Shown here: piece after piece, positions 45,316-48,696 of the stretch
Position numbering within the stretch: the first letter of the stretch is position 1
How the letters are laid out: every line of letters begins with the position of its first letter
From: Nocardia cyriacigeorgica NBRC 100375
Lineage (GTDB): Bacteria > Actinomycetota > Actinomycetes > Mycobacteriales > Mycobacteriaceae
Direction: 5' to 3'
DNA length: 48,696 nt
Assembly (NCBI RefSeq): GCF_000308555.1
Contig: NZ_BAFY01000179.1
Span: 1-48,696, forward strand
Made by a program: the position numbers and the translations under genes
The notes under the pieces: generated by a model
What the model was told of the DNA's origin: nothing
Seen by the model: only the letters and a program-made list of their open reading frames with translations
The model's database searches: none

Positions 45316-46046
45316 CAGTCCAGTGCGGCGGTCGACCGCAATCACATTCTCGGATGCGCTGGTGGGCCGGTGGCCCGCCGATTCTCGGGCGACTCGCCGT
45401 CGGCTGTCAGCGCAGAAGACTACCTGGAGTTGCGGCATATCGACCGGACGCGGAGCGCCCGCCGGACCACTGGCATGCAGCTTCCCGCCAGCATGCGGAT
45501 GAAAACCGCACGAGACGACCAACCGAGGTCGGCCGATTCATGGATTCGATCCGGCCGACCTCGACTGGAATCGCTACATCATCGGGCAGGTCGAGCCCAT
45601 CATCCGACAGAGCATGCCGCAGATCATTTGGACGGGGTTCATCTCACCTCCTCCTATCACAGCTCCCACCGGAAGCCGAACGAATACGACGGCCATGAGG
45701 CGATTACCACGGCTATAGAGCCTGGCCACCCAACCCCAGCGAACTACTATATACGTACGTAACTAGTAGAGTAAGTGCGGCAGAGAACCTGGATCTATCT
45801 GGACGCGAGCTTTCGAGCGCTTCTACAGCAGCCACCCAAACCTGTCAACAACGAGCAGGTTGGCCATCCCCCACACAACGCGACACACGTAGGAGATGCC
45901 CACCGGCACTGCCAAGCTCGCCGACCGGTTACGATTTATGTACACAGATAGTATCCAGGTGGGTGGAGTCCCTACCTGTCATCGGCCGCGCTCACAACCA
46001 CCACAACGGTGGAGTTGAGCGAGGATCAGTTCGAGGAGGAGACCGA
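45316..46046. other. Long upstream region of the blaI-type gene, with two strong dyads
   Basis: No gene supported with confidence. A 12-bp perfect stem (45524-45535 and 45552-45563) may be a terminator of the oxidoreductase unit. A frame at about 45542-45650 encoding FDPADLDWNRYIIGQVEPII has protein-like character but is short and closed upstream; it may be a remnant. Further right, around 45744-45769, lies the concentric operator listed separately, and TAGTAT at 45949 is a possible -10 box. Confidence 0.45.
45744..45769. promoter_or_regulatory. Nested palindrome, candidate BlaI-type operator
   Basis: CTACTA and TAGTAG face each other across 14 bases, and the palindrome TACGTACGTA sits exactly at the same centre. 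BlaI/MecI/CopY repressors bind ACTAC/GTAGT-type dyads, and the blaI-type gene lies about 280 bases to the right. Confidence 0.45.
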
Positions 46047-46421
46047 TTGGCACATCGTTTCGGCGATCTGGAGGCGGTCGTCATGGACCGGATCTGGTCA
46101 GCCGACGATACGACAACGGTGCGTGAGGTGTTCGAGGACCTACTCCAAGTCCGGGAGATGGCCTATACCACCGTGATGACCACGATGGATAACCTGCACC
46201 GAAAGGGCTGGCTGGAGCGAGAGCGGCGAGGTCGAGCTTACGTCTACTGGCCTTCGTTGAGCCGCGAACAATACAGCGCCAAACTTATGCGCGACGCCCT
46301 CGGCGGCGGCCGTTCAGACCTGATTCTCGCGCACTTCGTCGAACAGATCAGCGACGATGAATCGGCGGCTCTGCGGACGGTGTTGCGGGGCGTCGCCGCC
46401 CGGCGGGGGAAGAAGGAGTGA
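46047..46421 (+). CDS. BlaI/MecI/CopY-family transcriptional repressor
   Basis: 124 residues with the family winged helix: FGDLEAVVMDRIWSADDTTTVREVFEDLL, then YTTVMTTMDNLHRKGWLERERRGRAYVYW, and a short C-terminal dimerisation part (MRDALGGGRSDLILAHFVEQI). The TTG at 46047 is chosen because GAGGAGGA lies just upstream and the domain begins where the family usually does. A GTG at 45963 sits eight bases behind a TAGTAT box and could start a leaderless longer form. It overlaps the protease gene (GTGA), as in bla/mec and mycobacterial copper modules. Confidence 0.92.
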   Translation: MAHRFGDLEAVVMDRIWSADDTTTVREVFEDLLQVREMAYTTVMTTMDNLHRKGWLERERRGRAYVYWPSLSREQYSAKLMRDALGGGRSDLILAHFVEQISDDESAALRTVLRGVAARRGKKE

Positions 46422-47377
46422 GCCTCGCCATCTGCCTGCTTGTCTACGCCACAGTCGTGTGCGTGGTCTCGCCACGGCTACTGCCCCGCCTGACAGGTCT
46501 CGGAAGCACCCCAACCGCCGCGGTCGCGGCATGGCTGGTTGCACTGGCGAGCGTTGTTGCCTCATGGGTCGGCGCAGCTATCGCACTCACCGCAGAGCTC
46601 GTGCGAACGTGGGACCGGCCGGCCTCGTCGATACTCGGCGCATGTCTCGCAGCGGTACGTACGGCCGGCAGCGGGCACTACGGCTTCGCCGCCCAAATCG
46701 GCGTGGCAACATTTGCCGTCGCGCTGTCGGGCTTCTTGATGGCAGTGGCGGTTCGCATTGCCCGAGCGCTCGCACGTGCCCGGAAGATCAGCGCGGAGCA
46801 TGCCCGGTCGGCACATATCGTAGGGCGCCGTGTGCCGGGCGTGGACGGGGTCGTCATCGACGCGCCAGAGAAGGCCGCGTATTGCGTTGCTGGACGGCCG
46901 GGGACTGTCGTGGTCACCAGCGCCGCGGTGGCCGCACTCGATGTCGACCATTTGGAAGCTGTCCTCGCCCATGAACGAGCGCACCTCGATGGGCGACACC
47001 ACCTTGTGCTCGCGGTAACTCGTGCTCTCGCGAACGTATTGCCGCGCCTCCAGCTGTTCGGCGTCGCTCGGAACGAGGTTGCCCAACTGCTGGAAATGTG
47101 CGCCGACGATCGAGCGGCCCGCAGGCACGGGCGGACCACCGTTCTGTCCGCGATTGTTCGCCTGTCCGACGCTCCCGTTCCCCGGCGAGCACTTGGTGCC
47201 AGTTCAGTCGGCATCAGCGCACGGATCAGACGACTGGATGGCCCAGTCTCTGCCGTCGAATTGATGCGTTCCCGCCTGCTGCTTTCCGTATTCGCTGCTG
47301 TGGTCGGTGCTTCGCCATTTCTCGCAGCCTCCGGCGCCGTCTACGGGTTGGCCATATGCATGCCGCTGACCAGCTGA
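46418..47377 (+). CDS. M56-family membrane metallopeptidase (BlaR1-like)
   Basis: 319 residues. Three N-terminal hydrophobic segments (about 1-22, 33-60 and 85-113) precede the cytoplasmic zinc protease domain with HERAH (His185-His189) after VLAHERAHLDGRHH, and a final span lies near 285-315 (LLLSVFAAVVGASPFLAASG). There is no penicillin-binding sensor domain. M56 proteases cleave the partner BlaI-type repressor when triggered. The GTG start overlaps the repressor stop. It is most likely a metal- or stress-responsive two-gene switch. Confidence 0.92.
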   Translation: MSLAICLLVYATVVCVVSPRLLPRLTGLGSTPTAAVAAWLVALASVVASWVGAAIALTAELVRTWDRPASSILGACLAAVRTAGSGHYGFAAQIGVATFAVALSGFLMAVAVRIARALARARKISAEHARSAHIVGRRVPGVDGVVIDAPEKAAYCVAGRPGTVVVTSAAVAALDVDHLEAVLAHERAHLDGRHHLVLAVTRALANVLPRLQLFGVARNEVAQLLEMCADDRAARRHGRTTVLSAIVRLSDAPVPRRALGASSVGISARIRRLDGPVSAVELMRSRLLLSVFAAVVGASPFLAASGAVYGLAICMPLTS

Positions 47378-47726
47378 GCCATAGCCCTTCCCGCGAAACG
47401 CAAAGTCATGACGCTCGGAAGGCGGATCTGCCGAGGCGATCACCACCCGACCGAGTTTCGGCCCCGGAAGTCGAGGAGTCGAATGAGGGGTCAGTGGCAG
47501 CGCTGCGACGCCGCCTGCTTTCGGTCAGGTCCTGTGCACTGTCCGTGCACTCGTGATGAGCTGCTGGATTGCAGTGGCGGCGCAGGCGACCGCGCAGCGG
47601 GCGACGGTCTGGGTGATCTCGTGACCGGCGATTCGTGCCACTGCTATTGACAGATTCCGCACTCTGTACTCCCTTCACCAGGACGGGCGGGCCGATAAGC
47701 CGTCTCGCCCGTTCTTTGTTGTGCTG
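47378..47726. other. Convergent intergenic region with a terminator
   Basis: No gene found. A GC-rich stem-loop (ACGGGCG at 47683-47689 and CGCCCGT at 47706-47712, with GGC/GCC inside) lies 14 bases from the copA stop on the minus strand and can terminate it. The remainder is unremarkable. Confidence 0.55.
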
Positions 47727-48696
47727 TTACTGCGCGGTGGAGCGGAAGTTGCGCAACCGCAGGCTGTTGCTGACCACGAATACCGAGGAGAACGCCATCG
47801 CGGCGCCGGCCAGCATCGGGTTCAGCAGGCCCGCCATGGCCAGCGGGATCGCGGCCACGTTGTAGGCGAAGGCCCAGAACAGGTTGCCCTTGATGGTGGC
47901 AAGGGTGCGGCGCGACAGCCGGATCGCATCCGCGGCCGCGCGCAGATCACCCCGCACCAGCGTCAGGTCACTGGCCTCGATGGCGACATCGGTGCCGGTG
48001 CCCATCGCCAGACCCAGATCGGCCTGGGCCAGCGCGGCCGCATCGTTGACGCCGTCGCCGACCATCGCGACCACCTTGCCCTCGGCCTGCAACCGCTTGA
48101 CGGTCTCGACCTTGTCCTGCGGCAGCACCTCCGCGATCACCTCGTCGATGCCGACCTGATCGCCGATCGCGCGGGCGGCGGCAGCGTTGTCGCCGGTCAG
48201 CATGATCGGAGTCAGGCCGAGCGCACGCAACTGGGTGATCGCCTGCGCGGAGGTCGGCTTCACCGCATCCGCCACCACGAGCACCCCGCGCGCCTTACCG
48301 TCCCAGCCGATCGCGACGGCGGTCTTGCCCTCGGCCTCGGCGGCCGCCATCGCGCGTTCGAGGTCGGCGTCGAGCTGCTGCGACCAGTCGGCCAGCAGCC
48401 GGGCCCGGCCGACGATCACCGCGTGACCGTCCACCACACCCTGCACCCCGAGGCCCTCGATATTGGCGAATTCCTCCACCAGCTTCAGCTCGCCCAGCTT
48501 CTCCCGGGCGCCCTTGGCGATGGCCTGGGCGATCGGGTGCTCGGAGGAATCCTCCAGCGCGCCGGCCAGCGCCAGCACCTCATCGGCGGCTTCACCATCG
48601 GCGGCGACGACGTCGAGCAGGGTCATCTTGCCGGTGGTGACGGTGCCGGTCTTGTCCAGCACCACCGTGTCGACCCGGCGGGTCGATTCGAGCACC
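47727..48696 (-). CDS. copA: Copper-translocating P-type ATPase, C-terminal part (cut by window end)
   Basis: The visible 322 residues hold the phosphorylation site DKTGT, the SEHP motif of heavy-metal (P1B) pumps, the nucleotide-domain TGDN, the MVGDGVNDAA hinge, and the last two spans (WAFAYNVAAIPLAMAGLL, AMAFSSVFVVSNSLRLR). YN and MxxSS in those spans are the Cu(I)-transport residues of P1B-1 ATPases, which export copper. The upstream part, with the CPC motif and any metal-binding domains, lies beyond the window. It faces the blaI-M56 pair across a terminator. Confidence 0.92.
   Translation of the reverse strand, partial: VLESTRRVDTVVLDKTGTVTTGKMTLLDVVAADGEAADEVLALAGALEDSSEHPIAQAIAKGAREKLGELKLVEEFANIEGLGVQGVVDGHAVIVGRARLLADWSQQLDADLERAMAAAEAEGKTAVAIGWDGKARGVLVVADAVKPTSAQAITQLRALGLTPIMLTGDNAAAARAIGDQVGIDEVIAEVLPQDKVETVKRLQAEGKVVAMVGDGVNDAAALAQADLGLAMGTGTDVAIEASDLTLVRGDLRAAADAIRLSRRTLATIKGNLFWAFAYNVAAIPLAMAGLLNPMLAGAAMAFSSVFVVSNSLRLRNFRSTAQ

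Noticed and set aside
44737..45522. 261-codon minus-strand frame opposite the oxidoreductase
   Set aside because: Shadow of the plus-strand flavoenzyme; no ribosome site or motif.
45370..45762. 130-codon plus-strand frame after the oxidoreductase
   Set aside because: No ribosome site, Arg/Ser/His-rich with no motif, and it runs through a 12-bp hairpin stem.

Overview
The window is high-GC, gene-dense DNA from a mycolic-acid-type actinobacterium. Nocardia is the best guess, with Rhodococcus or a relative possible. Supporting signs are strong G/C bias at third codon positions, many GTG/TTG starts, several leaderless starts sitting about 7 nt behind a TANNNT -10 box, and actinobacterial families (DUF397/DUF5753 regulator pair, MFS_3, a single-pass Ser/Thr kinase). 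The block gatC-gatA / ACT-domain gene / ligA / MetE-like / mnmA / iscS keeps the order I know from Mycobacterium tuberculosis around Rv3011c-Rv3025c, with extra genes between.

Layout. (1) 1-10.9 kb, chromosomal: end of an ABC ATPase and its FtsX-type permease; a Ser/Thr kinase with an extracytoplasmic domain; a NarL-type response regulator and its histidine kinase; divergent from these a phospholipase A2-like exported protein, a membrane alpha/beta-hydrolase and an SRPBCC protein. (2) 10.9-26.2 kb, housekeeping: gatA, gatC, ACT protein, GNAT, small membrane protein, AAA ATPase, FAD oxidoreductase, padR and a peptide deformylase sharing a double operator, MFS exporter, ligA, MetE-like, mnmA, iscS. 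(3) 26.2-33 kb, accessory: a tyrosine integrase and excisionase-like gene next to iscS, then small regulators, an autoregulated TetR, and a stretch of decayed or unrecognised sequence with a hidden startless cysteine-rich reading frame. (4) 33-40 kb: DUF397 plus XRE/DUF5753 pair; a four-gene operon of overlapping unknown genes; a Nudix hydrolase co-directional with a one-piece sugar epimerase plus aminotransferase fusion; a divergent XRE regulator with a helical-repeat C-terminal half. (5) 40-48.7 kb, metal (copper) handling: small membrane proteins, TetR, a 25-residue methionine-rich microprotein absent from ordinary gene calls, a DUF305 lipoprotein, an 18-cysteine four-helix-bundle copper-storage-type protein, a serA fragment, an FAD/NAD oxidoreductase behind a CsoR-like operator, a BlaI/CopY-type repressor with an M56 protease, and the C-terminal part of a copper P-type ATPase.

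Most striking. The copper region offers an undescribed-looking methionine-rich peptide ahead of the DUF305 lipoprotein. The serA fragment is bracketed by a 9-bp direct repeat that touches the CsoR-like site, as if DNA had been inserted in front of the oxidoreductase. Two gene sets lack an obvious described counterpart to me: the overlapping operon at 33.9-35.7 kb, whose products look like resolvase-fold and anti-sigma-kinase-fold proteins without catalytic residues, and the Nudix / epimerase-aminotransferase / XRE unit at 35.8-39.9 kb with paired operators. All functional statements are from reading the sequence; no database search was run.
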